DNA of 64,000 bases from Flavobacterium silvaticum (GTDB lineage Bacteria > Bacteroidota > Bacteroidia > Flavobacteriales > Flavobacteriaceae): assembly GCF_012911565.1 (NCBI RefSeq), contig NZ_JAAMPU010000106.1, forward strand, positions 186,001 through 250,000, read 5' to 3'. Below the pieces are notes generated by a model. It had not been told where the DNA came from and did not search any database. It worked only from the letters and a program-made list of their open reading frames with translations. Positions 45,749-56,085 of this stretch are shown here, piece by piece. Numbering within the stretch: position 1 is the stretch's first letter; each line of letters starts with the position of its first letter. Made by a program: the position numbers and the translations under genes.

Positions 45749-47011
45749 TTATTTCTTTGGTGGTAGTATTTCGTTTAAACAATTGACGGCGTTGAGCGTT
45801 CGCGGGTAACCCACGTATGGCAGCAGCTGTGTCATGAGGTCGATCAATTTTTGTCTGCCGTTCCCAACATTCGCGTTGCCCTGAATGTGGCCTTTGATCT
45901 GGTTTTCGGTTCCGCCCAAAGCAATCAGGAATGAAAGCGTGGCGAGTTCGCGGATTTGGACATCGAGGCCGTTCCGGGTCACATAATCGCCGAAACAATT
46001 TGCCGATAAGTAATGCTGGAAATGCAGTAAATCGTCAGGCGCATTTTTATACATATCATCAATCCGGTCACCAAAGATTTCCTTCTGTTTCGCCAATCCT
46101 TTTTCGTGGCGTGTCTGAGGATTTGTTGTCGATTGGGGTTCGACTGGCAGATTGATATCGCGCTCCCTAAAAATATCATTCGTCGCCTTTACAAAATCAA
46201 TAACCTTTGAAATCCCGACATAAGGAACCGACTGATACAAAATTTCCTTGACCTCAACCGGCGTCGCACCTACATTCAATGCAGCATTGGCAAACATTTT
46301 ATATTCAGTGACGGACTGGCTTGCAATGGTCGATGCCAGGATCATAAGCGTCCGTGTTTTGACGTCGAGATTGTCATGGCCGACGATTTCATCAAAAGCG
46401 AAATTGTCAAAAACCTGTATCAGTTCCGGATCGGTCTGGGCAAAATTGGATTGATATTCCGGCCATAACTGGTTGTGGTTTTGGTGTGCCTTTTCAGAAA
46501 TAGTGACTGCCGATTTTTCATCTGTCAGGGCCTTATCGTACGCTTCATCTGAAACAGCCTGCATCCAGACCGTCGCATTCGTATCTGAAGGAACTATCGC
46601 AATGTGCGTCATACTGTTCTGATGCGACGCACCATGCCAATGTTCGACATTTTTCGGGATTTTGACCACATCATCTTTTTTGATGATCTGGACTGATTTT
46701 CCTTTTCCCTGATAATAGCCGATACCATCCGTCACGATTAAAATCTGGCCGTACGGATGCGTGTGCCAGTTGGTTCGGGCCTTTGCATCAAAGGTCACTT
46801 TCCCCAGGCCAACGTTGAGTTTGTCCTCTGGAGTTACCGCCAGGTTCACGTGGACTGTTCCGGTGAAATAGGCTGTTGGAGCTTCCGGCCCTTGCTCTTT
46901 GATTGAAGTCATTTTGTATTGTTTTGTGTTGCCGATTTTTTGTGCGATTGCTGAAACAGACAATAGAGTAATTGCCAAAATTAGATTCCAAAAATTCCTT
47001 TGATGTTTCAT
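45749..47011 (-). CDS. Exported cupin / double carboxymuconolactone decarboxylase-like fusion
   Basis: ATG at 47011 is preferred; a GTG three codons earlier is also possible. The 420-residue product has a signal peptide (ending AIAQ). A cupin domain follows (about 45-150) with metal-binding histidines in NWHTHPYGQIL and EHWHGASH. Two CMD-like helical domains (about 180-290 and 310-420) contain DLDVKTRTLMILAS-like and VQIRELATLSFLIALGG segments. The second domain lacks an obvious CxxC pair. CMD-like proteins often act in peroxide defence or aromatic breakdown. Here a redox or detoxification role outside the cytoplasm is inferred from the neighbours. Confidence 0.83.
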   Translation of the reverse strand: MKHQRNFWNLILAITLLSVSAIAQKIGNTKQYKMTSIKEQGPEAPTAYFTGTVHVNLAVTPEDKLNVGLGKVTFDAKARTNWHTHPYGQILIVTDGIGYYQGKGKSVQIIKKDDVVKIPKNVEHWHGASHQNSMTHIAIVPSDTNATVWMQAVSDEAYDKALTDEKSAVTISEKAHQNHNQLWPEYQSNFAQTDPELIQVFDNFAFDEIVGHDNLDVKTRTLMILASTIASQSVTEYKMFANAALNVGATPVEVKEILYQSVPYVGISKVIDFVKATNDIFRERDINLPVEPQSTTNPQTRHEKGLAKQKEIFGDRIDDMYKNAPDDLLHFQHYLSANCFGDYVTRNGLDVQIRELATLSFLIALGGTENQIKGHIQGNANVGNGRQKLIDLMTQLLPYVGYPRTLNAVNCLNEILPPKK

Positions 47012-47026
47012 TTTCAGCACGTTTTG

Positions 47027-48157
47027 TTACTTGATTGTCTGCATATCGATCACGTACCGATAGCGCACTTTTCCGTCAAGCACATTGGTATAGGCCTGAT
47101 CTATCGCGCTTGCCGTTGCCGGAATGACTTCAACCTGCGGATAAATATTATTGGCCACGGAATAATCGAGCATTTCCTGTGTTTCTTTAATTCCGCCTAT
47201 GAGCGACCCCGATATTTTGCGTCTTCCGCCAAACAGAATATCGCCCGATGTCATGCTCGGTAAATCCTTTTGTGCCGGAAAACCCAGGATGACCAAATCA
47301 CCGTCAAGCTTGAGCATTTTCTGGTACATGGTCAAATCATATTTTGCCGGAATGGTACTTATGATAACGCGATAGGTATTGTCCAAACCCTTGAGCTGGG
47401 CCGGATCTTTAACGTTGACATATTTCACGGCTCCCATTTTGAGGGCATCGGCGCGTTTGTCTTCGGTAATGTCGAACACGGTTACTTTTGCACCCAGTTT
47501 TACCGCATACTGAACCGCCATGTGGCCCAATCCGCCAAAACCTGCTACGGCAATCGTATCTCCGGCTTTTACATTTTTATGGACAATTGGTGAATACGTG
47601 GTAACTCCGGCACAAAGCAAAGGCGCGACTTTTTTCATATCGGCGTTCTTTGGGATTTTGATGGCGAAGTTTTCGGCGAGTACTATTTTGTTCGAATAAC
47701 CGCCTTGGGTCAGTTCATCGTTGTGGAAATAATCCTTGGACGCGTATGTGCCTACATTTCCTTTAAGGCAGTATTGCTCCTCGCCTTTCTTGCAGTATTC
47801 GCAGGTTCCGCAGGAATTGACCATACAGCCTACACCTGCAAAATCACCTACTTTGAATTTGGTGACATTCTTTCCGACCTGTGACACGCGACCGGCAATT
47901 TCGTGACCGGGAACAATAGGGTAATCTATCGCGCCCCACTCGCCTTTGGCTGTGTGTAGGTCACTGTGACATATTCCGGCATATTGGATGTCGATAAGGA
48001 TCTCATCATCACCCACGGCATGGCGCTGGAAGTCATAAGCCTGGAAATTTCCGGTGGCCGACATTTTGGCGAATCCTTTTGCCGGAACAGCTTTGTTTTG
48101 GGCAAAAAGTGTGGCTGTACAAACCGACAGCATAAAAAGAAGAAGTATCTTTTTCAT
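47027..48157 (-). CDS. Exported zinc-dependent alcohol dehydrogenase
   Basis: The 376-residue protein starts with a clear signal peptide (MKKILLLFMLSVCTATLFAQ). A complete medium-chain dehydrogenase follows: AGICHSDLH and PGHEIAGRV for the catalytic zinc, CGTCEYC plus a fourth cysteine in EEQYC for the structural zinc, AGFGGLGHMAVQ for the dinucleotide and the standard C-terminus RYRYVIDMQTIK. Alcohol dehydrogenases of this family work with NAD(P) in the cytoplasm, so export is odd. Its start overlaps the upstream transporter stop by 4 bases (ATGA), and the cupin gene begins 15 bases after its end. Confidence 0.88.
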   Translation of the reverse strand: MKKILLLFMLSVCTATLFAQNKAVPAKGFAKMSATGNFQAYDFQRHAVGDDEILIDIQYAGICHSDLHTAKGEWGAIDYPIVPGHEIAGRVSQVGKNVTKFKVGDFAGVGCMVNSCGTCEYCKKGEEQYCLKGNVGTYASKDYFHNDELTQGGYSNKIVLAENFAIKIPKNADMKKVAPLLCAGVTTYSPIVHKNVKAGDTIAVAGFGGLGHMAVQYAVKLGAKVTVFDITEDKRADALKMGAVKYVNVKDPAQLKGLDNTYRVIISTIPAKYDLTMYQKMLKLDGDLVILGFPAQKDLPSMTSGDILFGGRRKISGSLIGGIKETQEMLDYSVANNIYPQVEVIPATASAIDQAYTNVLDGKVRYRYVIDMQTIK

Positions 48158-49479
48158 AAGGAGTTATTTAAAATTGTTGTTGAAAGATTATGTGGTTTTT
48201 GATGTTGCTGACGACCGAGCCAAAAACTCAACCCGAGCCAAATCAGCGATAGCGGAACCGCAACTATGGAAACGCCGGTCATGGTCAGCCCGATGCCGAT
48301 AAGCCCGGCATATGCCCAACTCCCAACCTGATCGCCTGTGCGGTAAATGACTGTATCTATAAAGTTCTTCGCCTTGTATCTGTCCTCGCGGGAAACCGTT
48401 GTGAACAACACTTCCCGAACCGGACGCGATAACCCAAAATTCCCCACCCGTGTCGCTATCTGAACCGCAACAAAAACGGCCAATACCGGATAAGTTGCCA
48501 AAGCCGAAAACCCTATGATATTGATAAACGGCAAGACACAGAGCATAAGGGCAACTCCAAGCGACCTGACCAGATAACCGGTAAAAAAGAGTTGGAGAAA
48601 CAGCGTGCAGGTATTTACCCAAAAATCGATGTTGGCGAAAAATGCCGTCCGCGATACTTTATCGGTGAAGTTGACCGACACGATTTCGGCTTGCTGGAAA
48701 TACAGGAACGTAGAGGCGATGGAACTCAGTAAAATGCAAAAGGCGATGGCGAACAGATAAGGCGAGCGTAACGTATGCCCCATTCCGGAGAAAACACCTC
48801 CACCCAACGCTCTTTCCGATTCATTATCGTGACCTGACTTCTGGAAACCGAGGTTCACTTTTGACAATCGTTTCACTGCAAAAACACCTGCTTCAAGCAA
48901 AAGAGCCGACAGCATCAAAAGACCACTTTGCCCTATTATTTCTACAAGTCCGGAAGTCAATGCCGACCCTGCAATGCCGCCGATGGTTGCGCCCGAAGCC
49001 AGAATCCCGAATAGCCGTTTGCCTTGTTCCGAATTGAAAATATCGACTATGAACGACCAGAAAACTGAAATGACGAACAGGTTGAACACCGAAACCCAGA
49101 TGAAAAAAGCACGCCCGATCCAAACCTGATGCGTCGATGAACCGAATTGGATCAATATCAGGAAAACCAGCAGGTTCAGCATAAAAAACCGATACGTGAT
49201 GGCTATGAATTTTTCCCGCGTCCATCGTTTTACGGCAAATGCAAAAAGCGGATTGACGGCAATCATGGCAACCAACGTTCCTGTAAAAAGCCACGGTAAA
49301 TTTTCTACACCTCCGGAAACACCCAGTTCGTCACGTATGGGACGCAACACGTAGTAGGCAAGGAAAATGGCGAAAACATACAGCCATGCCCAGACCAACG
49401 CTTTTGTTTCTGATGGATTGACGTTAAGGAGAATCCGAAGCTTTCCCAAAAGTGTCGTTTTGTTGTTTTGTTGGGGCAT
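48154..49479 (-). CDS. MFS-like / NTP-NDP-exchange-type membrane transporter
   Basis: The 441-residue integral membrane protein has about 11-12 predicted helices. The segments AYYVLRPIRDELGVSGG near residue 40 and LASGATIGGIAGSALT near residue 160 are typical of a bacterial group annotated as MFS or NTP/NDP-exchange-like transporters, distantly related to Tlc ATP/ADP translocases. The substrate is unknown. Its place among exported dehydrogenases suggests a solute of the same pathway, but this is inference. It starts 5 bases downstream of the lipoprotein gene and overlaps the next gene by 4 bases. Confidence 0.75.
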   Translation of the reverse strand: MPQQNNKTTLLGKLRILLNVNPSETKALVWAWLYVFAIFLAYYVLRPIRDELGVSGGVENLPWLFTGTLVAMIAVNPLFAFAVKRWTREKFIAITYRFFMLNLLVFLILIQFGSSTHQVWIGRAFFIWVSVFNLFVISVFWSFIVDIFNSEQGKRLFGILASGATIGGIAGSALTSGLVEIIGQSGLLMLSALLLEAGVFAVKRLSKVNLGFQKSGHDNESERALGGGVFSGMGHTLRSPYLFAIAFCILLSSIASTFLYFQQAEIVSVNFTDKVSRTAFFANIDFWVNTCTLFLQLFFTGYLVRSLGVALMLCVLPFINIIGFSALATYPVLAVFVAVQIATRVGNFGLSRPVREVLFTTVSREDRYKAKNFIDTVIYRTGDQVGSWAYAGLIGIGLTMTGVSIVAVPLSLIWLGLSFWLGRQQHQKPHNLSTTILNNSL

Positions 49480-49484
49480 ATAAC

Positions 49485-50252
49485 TTATTTGGTCTGGTCG
49501 AGCAAACGCTTCAATTCCGTCGCATTGGTATTGGCACGGAAAGCCGGCGTTCGTCTCTGGAATTTTACACCGGTTGATAAATTACCTGCAATTACTGGTT
49601 CGCATCCGGCATCGCGTACCAATTGGGCGGCAACATCACGCGCGTCGGGAAAATCTGTGGCAATTGGAATGGCGAGTTTGTTTTCTTTTCTGTCGAACGA
49701 AGCCTCTATGGCAGTTGCATCTTCCGAACTGAAAACACGCACCAGTTTTGTTCCCGCTAAATATTTGGCAGATGTCGGCCCGTTTCCGTTCGCATCGACT
49801 TCTTTCCCCAAATCGCCGCTTCCGCCGTTGCAGGCATCGAGCACGATTTTACCGTTGATTTCGTTTTTGAGATCAATTCCCAATTGCGGAATGGCATCAT
49901 ACGGAACCGCGAACAGCAATACGTCTCCAAAAGCGGCGGCTTCTTTTGGCGTACCGACCGATGCGCGCGAACCGAGTTCTTTGGCCATAGCCTGTAATTC
50001 TTCAGGGTGACGCGAGGAGAACATGACTTCATGACCCGCTTTTACTAAAAGTTTACCGACTGTTCCGCCAAGCCAACCTGCACCTATGACGCCAATTTTC
50101 ATGGGGCTTGCAGTGGTTTGTAAAGCCGGTTTTTCACTCGCTTTAGGTTTTTTGGCCTCTTCCGATTTATTCGCGCAGGCAGAAATGGGCAGTATCAATA
50201 GGGAACAGATGATTGCCAAAGATTTGTGCCTGATAGAGAGAAGTTGTGTCAT
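49485..50252 (-). CDS. Lipoprotein with F420-dependent NADP reductase-like fold
   Basis: The 255-residue product has a lipoprotein signal (LLILPISAC, cysteine near 27) and a low-complexity linker rich in Lys, Ala and Pro. A Rossmann domain (about 52-255) with the dinucleotide loop MKIGVIGAGWLGGTVGKLL and VLLFAVPYDAI then follows. The fold matches NADPH-dependent F420 reductase-like or NADP-oxidoreductase proteins. As with the exported dehydrogenase, a nucleotide-binding protein outside the cytoplasm is unexpected. Its partner is unknown. Confidence 0.82.
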   Translation of the reverse strand: MTQLLSIRHKSLAIICSLLILPISACANKSEEAKKPKASEKPALQTTASPMKIGVIGAGWLGGTVGKLLVKAGHEVMFSSRHPEELQAMAKELGSRASVGTPKEAAAFGDVLLFAVPYDAIPQLGIDLKNEINGKIVLDACNGGSGDLGKEVDANGNGPTSAKYLAGTKLVRVFSSEDATAIEASFDRKENKLAIPIATDFPDARDVAAQLVRDAGCEPVIAGNLSTGVKFQRRTPAFRANTNATELKRLLDQTK

Positions 50253-50270
50253 TGTGTCGTGGTTTAGGAG

Positions 50271-50843
50271 TTAATCGGGTTTGCTGATCCCGAGGTTTTC
50301 GTTTTGGTGCAATTGCGGGTTTTCGATTAGGGTGCCTATGAAAGCCGCAATGCTTTTTCTGGAAATCGCGCCACCTGTTTCCGGTTGGCCTTTTTGGGTC
50401 AGTGCATAAGCTATTTCGTCGCCATTGGTGAACCAGTCGGGACGAAGAATGGTGTAATCGAGGCCGGACGATTCAATGACATCGGCGAGTTTCCTGTATG
50501 GGACAAGGATTGACGACAACGGCATTTTGTAGATTCCGATGGAACTGATGGCAATAACCCGTGTCACGCCGGTTTCTTTCATAGCTTTCACGATGTTTTT
50601 AGCCATGGCTTCGAGGTTTCCGGCCAGGTTGATGTACACGATGTCTTGTCCGTCGATGGCCGTTTTTAAATTCGGATAATCCATGACATCGGTTTCGATG
50701 ATCTTGCAACCGGAAATATCCCCCGAAATGCGGTTTTTATTGCGGGCGAGCAAGGTCAGTTGTACTTCCGGCCAGTTTTTCAGTTCGGCGATCACATACT
50801 TGGAAAGACTGCCACTTGCCCCTATGATGAGTACTTTTTTCAT
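50271..50843 (-). CDS. NAD(P)-binding protein (NmrA/SDR-like)
   Basis: ATG at 50843 is chosen since the dinucleotide loop KKVLIIGASGSLSKYV begins at once; the upstream extension is not conserved-looking. The 190-residue protein has the atypical SDR fold with VIAISSIGIYKMPL and LDYTILRPDWFTNG near residue 135, typical of NAD(P)H-binding NmrA-like proteins. It has no signal peptide. It lies 18 bases upstream of the reductase-like lipoprotein and is probably co-transcribed with it. Confidence 0.85.
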   Translation of the reverse strand: MKKVLIIGASGSLSKYVIAELKNWPEVQLTLLARNKNRISGDISGCKIIETDVMDYPNLKTAIDGQDIVYINLAGNLEAMAKNIVKAMKETGVTRVIAISSIGIYKMPLSSILVPYRKLADVIESSGLDYTILRPDWFTNGDEIAYALTQKGQPETGGAISRKSIAAFIGTLIENPQLHQNENLGISKPD

Positions 50844-51011
50844 TGTTGAAATTTGATGTAAGTCAATTGCCGGTTGAGGCTTTTGATTCGGCAGGTTCAA
50901 TGGTTCGCAATGTGCAGCCTGACCCGAGTGGAGCTCTTTTTATTCACCCTTCTGAATAAAAAAGCGGGAACAGAGGGCGGAAACAGCTGCCCAAACCCTG
51001 AAAATCCAACC

Positions 51012-52049
<1,038 letters not shown>

Positions 52050-52153
52050 TTATATGAATTACGGAATTGACTACCATTATTACCGATTCGATAATCTGTA
52101 ATAAAAATCACCGGTGTAATGCCGTAAATTTGTATATCCAAAAGAAGAATGAC

Positions 52154-53050
52154 ATGGAAGAGATAACGCGAATTGACACGGTTGGACAGTATTGCGCGGC
52201 TTCAAATAACGAGACCTATCATCCGTTGGTGAGCCTGGTTGATTTATCCAAAGCCCCCAAAAGACAGAATTCAAGAACAGTCTACGGATTTTATACCATC
52301 TTTTTAAAGGACATCAAATGCGGCGACCTCAAATATGGCTGCAATTACTACGATTATGAAGAAGGAACATTGGTTTTTGTAGCACCGGGACAAGTACTTG
52401 GTGTGGAAAACAATGGCGAGTGGTATCAGCCGCACGGTACTGCTTTGTTGTTCCATCCTGATTTTATACGCGGAACGTCATTGGGCCGGAACATCCGCGA
52501 TTACAATTTCTTTTCGTATGAAGTTTTCGAAGCGCTGCATTTATCTGACAGTGAACGAAAAATCATCACCGATTGTTTTTCCATGATCCGGTACGAACTG
52601 GAACGCGGCATTGACAAACACAGCAAGACGCTTATCATAAGCCATTTGGAAGTGTTCCTTAATTACTGCGTGCGTTTTTACGAACGTCAGTTTATCACCC
52701 GAGAATCTGCTCATAAGGGTTTGCTTGAACGTTTTGAAACGTTGCTTGAAGACTATTATGTTTCTGATAAACCACAGACAATCGGTCTTCCATCGGTAAG
52801 CCATTGTGCCGCGGAACTGAATCTGTCAGCGAATTATTTTGGCGATCTCATCAAAAAGGAAACGGGGAAAACGGCCCAGGAATACATCCAGCTCAAAGTG
52901 ATGGATGTGGCCAAGGAGAAAATTTTCGATACGGATAAATCGGTGAGTGAAATCGCTTACGAATTAGGGTATAAATATCCACAGCATTTTACGCGGTCGT
53001 TCAAGAGCATGATCGGGTTTACGCCGAACGAATACCGAAAGTTGAATTGA
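52154..53050 (+). CDS. AraC-family transcriptional regulator
   Basis: ATG at 52154 is used because the earlier in-frame start adds an unlikely 29-residue tail; AAGAAG lies 9 bases upstream. The 298-residue protein has an N-terminal cupin-like sensing domain (YDYEEGTLVFVAPGQ) and a C-terminal double helix-turn-helix (about 200-298) with AAELNLSANYFGDLIKKETG and VSEIAYELGYKYPQHFTRSF. It is divergent from the aldo/keto reductase gene with a 158-base shared promoter region, so it very likely controls that operon. Its stop lies 3 bases from the convergent DUF4861 gene. Confidence 0.92.
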   Translation: MEEITRIDTVGQYCAASNNETYHPLVSLVDLSKAPKRQNSRTVYGFYTIFLKDIKCGDLKYGCNYYDYEEGTLVFVAPGQVLGVENNGEWYQPHGTALLFHPDFIRGTSLGRNIRDYNFFSYEVFEALHLSDSERKIITDCFSMIRYELERGIDKHSKTLIISHLEVFLNYCVRFYERQFITRESAHKGLLERFETLLEDYYVSDKPQTIGLPSVSHCAAELNLSANYFGDLIKKETGKTAQEYIQLKVMDVAKEKIFDTDKSVSEIAYELGYKYPQHFTRSFKSMIGFTPNEYRKLN

Positions 53051-53053
53051 TCG

Positions 53054-54247
53054 TTATTCGAAAAAAAGCTGCAGCGGATCCGACTGTATTTGAGCTTGCT
53101 TTTTAAGTGCTTTTTCCCAGTCGGATACGCTCTGGAAATCACGTTTTTTTTCCCATGCAAATCCTGCAAAATAAACCAGTTTTCCGGTTGGTTTTGCAAT
53201 AATCAATAAATGGCTTTGGTCCGGTGTTTTCGACACGTGTGCAAATGCCGTTTCGATAGCGTCCGGATTCATGATTATGGCTTCGGAAACCCAATTGCCA
53301 TCTATGGATTCCGTGTGTTGGAAAATGCCGTCTGCCAAATCGATATTCGTTTTCCCCATCTTGTCATGCAACGTAATTCCAACTGCGTAATCCGGAAGTT
53401 TTGTGTCATTTTTGTAAGTCACTTCGATACGTGAAAAATTGCTTCCGAGATCAAGCGAAATACGTTTGGTTTCAGAAACATGGAACGGGCTGAAAGGCGC
53501 ATACGTCACTTCGAAAATCGTCCGCAACGGCCCGACGGCGATTGTTTTATACGACACGAAATTTTTGGAAACATACAAACTGTCCTGATACCAGATTCCC
53601 GTTCCTCCGGTTCCACGGCTTGCACCCACATGGTACGGATCATAACCTTCTCCGTGATCTTTATGGTAAAACATCGGGTCTGATGTATATCCGTTATACC
53701 ACTTATTTATGACTGCCTTTTCCGTGCGTTTGAACCACAGATCTATGCCGCTTGAAAGTGTTCCGTTTTCTCTTTTCTGTTCAAAGCGTTGTTGTGCATC
53801 GGGCCCGTAAACACGAAATGCGACTTTGTCATTTTCCCAGGCATAATCATCGGTACGTTCCGGCACGAAACGCGAAAAAGTTATGGCTTCAGGTTCAGGG
53901 ATTTTGATATCCGGATTGACAGATATTTCAAATTTCGCCATTGATTTTGCAGCGACTTCTGCCACGAAAAGCAACGCGTCATTCTTTCCGTCCGAATCCG
54001 TATCGACCCATTGCAAAACAAGACAATCGGAAGTTCCGGATTTGCATACACGTACCTCTTTTTCAATGTAATTCTTGGGTAGCGACAACAACTTCGATTT
54101 TGGAATTTCGACGATTTCTTTCCGACTGAAATCCAGGGCATTTTCGACTCGTAAAACAATGGATTTCTGCTGATTCTGTCCGATGCAGTTCAAGCCAAAA
54201 AACAAAAAAATAAAAGCCAGTGATTTACTTTTTAAGCCGCTTTGCAT
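53054..54247 (-). CDS. DUF4861 family exported protein
   Basis: The 397-residue protein has a signal peptide (ending CIGQ) and matches the DUF4861 family by its overall pattern (WVDTDSDGKNDALLFVAEV, YHKDHGEGYDPYHVGASRG, FAWEKKRDFQS). DUF4861 proteins are frequently encoded with enzymes for uronic-acid-containing polysaccharides. No catalytic mechanism is established from this sequence. Its start lies inside the end of the GH2 gene (23-base overlap), so the two are coupled. It is last of three genes in the GH88-GH2-DUF4861 unit. Confidence 0.85.
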   Translation of the reverse strand: MQSGLKSKSLAFIFLFFGLNCIGQNQQKSIVLRVENALDFSRKEIVEIPKSKLLSLPKNYIEKEVRVCKSGTSDCLVLQWVDTDSDGKNDALLFVAEVAAKSMAKFEISVNPDIKIPEPEAITFSRFVPERTDDYAWENDKVAFRVYGPDAQQRFEQKRENGTLSSGIDLWFKRTEKAVINKWYNGYTSDPMFYHKDHGEGYDPYHVGASRGTGGTGIWYQDSLYVSKNFVSYKTIAVGPLRTIFEVTYAPFSPFHVSETKRISLDLGSNFSRIEVTYKNDTKLPDYAVGITLHDKMGKTNIDLADGIFQHTESIDGNWVSEAIIMNPDAIETAFAHVSKTPDQSHLLIIAKPTGKLVYFAGFAWEKKRDFQSVSDWEKALKKQAQIQSDPLQLFFE

Positions 54248-56084
54248 TGTCGTCTGAAATGATGGATTTATAATAGTCCTGAAGCACGAAAAAAGCTTTC
54301 TTTTTCACACCTTCATCAGAAATCAATCCTTTGCGGTTCCACAATTCCTGATACTCCGGATTGTTGCGTTTGGGGCTTCGGAAATCGGCCAGGATCCACG
54401 GAGAAATTCCCACATAATTATCGGGCATTCGTTTCATCATGGCAATCTGCTCTTCAAAATACCATTGCTGGTATTCTTCACTGAAACGCGTGAGCTTATC
54501 GGCATGGAAACCTGCTTTGGCATCGGCTCCGGTTTCGCTGAAAAACAACGGTTTATCATAAATGGTTTCCCATTTCGCCGTTTCGCAATCATTTGGCAAA
54601 CCTCTGTACCAACCCAGGTATTCGTTGCACGAAACAATGTCTGCGAATGCGCCAAGCGGATCATCTATTTTATTCAGATTACCTTCTCCGCTGACTTCAA
54701 GTGCCGCAGAAATTAACCGCGAATCATCCCTCGATTTTGCCCTTTTTACAAGCGTACTCATAAACGTCGTCCTTGCCTCGCTCACAGGTGTTTCGTTACC
54801 AACCGACCAGATGATTATCGATGCTTTGTTGCGGTCACGTTCTATCATTTCATCGAGCTGTTTTTTTGCTTTTTTCAGCACTTCGGGATTCGTGAAATCT
54901 ATGGTCCAATACACCGGGATTTCAGACCAAACCAACAGGCCCATTTCATCGGCGAGCCGCGTCATGTTTTCGTTGTGCGGATAATGCGCCAGGCGAACCA
55001 TATTACAACCCAATTCCTTTGCCCAGCCCAGTAACTGTTTGGCATCGTCAAGGCTGTGGGCACGGCGTATCTGTTGCGGGATTTCTTCGTGTATCGATAT
55101 GCCGCGAAGGAAAATTTCCTGTCCGTTGAGTAGTATTTTTTTACCTGAAACTTCGATTTTTCTAAAGCCGATCTTTTCCGAAATAATTTCATTTCCGAAG
55201 GTGAATTTTACATTGTATAATTTCGGGTTTTCGGGCGACCATAATTGGATATTTTTTAGTGCCGATGAAAAGAAAATACTGTCTGATTTTGCATCGATTT
55301 CTTTGCGGAATTTAAGCTCTGGAATTTCAACAACCGCTTTTGAATTTGTGGCTTGATTTAATTTGATCCAACCCGAAACCTGAAATGTTTTTTTCCGAAT
55401 CGATTCTGAAATATCCTGATGCTGGTCCAACTGAATAGTGTACTGTGAAATAAATGTTTCCGGAACGATAACCAATTTTACATCACGCGTTATTCCGCCG
55501 TAATTCCACCAATCCGTATTCAATGTCGGAATCTCATCGGCGTGTCGTTTGTTGTCAACTTTTACGACAAGGAAATTATCTTTTTCAAGTAATAACTCTT
55601 TCGGGATTTTAAAATTAAATGGCGTGAATCCGCCTTTGTGCGTACCGAGTTTTTTGCCGTTCAGATACACATGTGCTTCATAATTCACGGCACCGAAATA
55701 GAGATAAACCTCATCGTTATTTTGCATCTGCGGCTTATCGAAATCCCGCTGATACCAAACCGTTCCCTCATAATGCAAAAACTGACGATCCTGGGAATTC
55801 CAGTCGCCGGGAACGTTGATGCTGCTTTTATCCGAATACTGATGTTCGATCAAATCCGACTTGCTTTTTGGCGTGTTCCGGTTCCAATACGCGCCGTTAT
55901 CGGTCTCTTTCCGCTCCTTGAAACGGTAATCGTAAAAGCCCGTTTCGTAGGTGTCGATGATGTAATGCCAGGTGCCGTTTAGTGAAATATTCCGTCGCCC
56001 TTCAACATTCGTAATCAACGTTTCCTGTGCATTGGAATTTGCAAGCTGCAAAAGCAAAATCAAGCGTAAAAAATATCTTTTCAT
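54225..56084 (-). CDS. GH2 glycosidase (beta-glucuronidase/beta-galactosidase type)
   Basis: ATG at 56084 begins a signal peptide (YFLRLILLLQLANSNAQ); a TTG five codons earlier is ignored. The 619-residue enzyme has the three N-terminal GH2 domains: a sugar-binding jelly roll with YEGTVWYQRDF, an immunoglobulin-like domain and a TIM barrel from FLRGISIHEE near residue 340. The acid/base is the Glu in IIWSVGNETPVS near residue 441 and the nucleophile the Glu in PLFFSETGADAKAG near residue 523. Specificity is uncertain; the GH88 neighbour favours a glucuronate-containing substrate. It lies 1 base after the GH88 stop. Confidence 0.9.
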   Translation of the reverse strand: MKRYFLRLILLLQLANSNAQETLITNVEGRRNISLNGTWHYIIDTYETGFYDYRFKERKETDNGAYWNRNTPKSKSDLIEHQYSDKSSINVPGDWNSQDRQFLHYEGTVWYQRDFDKPQMQNNDEVYLYFGAVNYEAHVYLNGKKLGTHKGGFTPFNFKIPKELLLEKDNFLVVKVDNKRHADEIPTLNTDWWNYGGITRDVKLVIVPETFISQYTIQLDQHQDISESIRKKTFQVSGWIKLNQATNSKAVVEIPELKFRKEIDAKSDSIFFSSALKNIQLWSPENPKLYNVKFTFGNEIISEKIGFRKIEVSGKKILLNGQEIFLRGISIHEEIPQQIRRAHSLDDAKQLLGWAKELGCNMVRLAHYPHNENMTRLADEMGLLVWSEIPVYWTIDFTNPEVLKKAKKQLDEMIERDRNKASIIIWSVGNETPVSEARTTFMSTLVKRAKSRDDSRLISAALEVSGEGNLNKIDDPLGAFADIVSCNEYLGWYRGLPNDCETAKWETIYDKPLFFSETGADAKAGFHADKLTRFSEEYQQWYFEEQIAMMKRMPDNYVGISPWILADFRSPKRNNPEYQELWNRKGLISDEGVKKKAFFVLQDYYKSIISDDNAKRLKK

Positions 56085-56085
56085 G

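Noticed and set aside
45747..45998. 84-codon N-terminal extension of the alcohol dehydrogenase frame
   Set aside because: It overlaps the cupin-CMD gene and has Arg/Pro/Cys-rich sequence unlike the family. The family N-terminus starts at 45746.
48188..48622. 144-codon minus-strand frame overlapping the transporter gene
   Set aside because: It is a shifted frame within the transporter coding region with no membrane pattern or motif.
50936..50964. Stem CTTTTTATTCA/TGAATAAAAAAG between the aldo/keto reductase and next gene
   Set aside because: It is almost pure AT and has no T tract on the strand of the genes. It may be chance, so no terminator is called.
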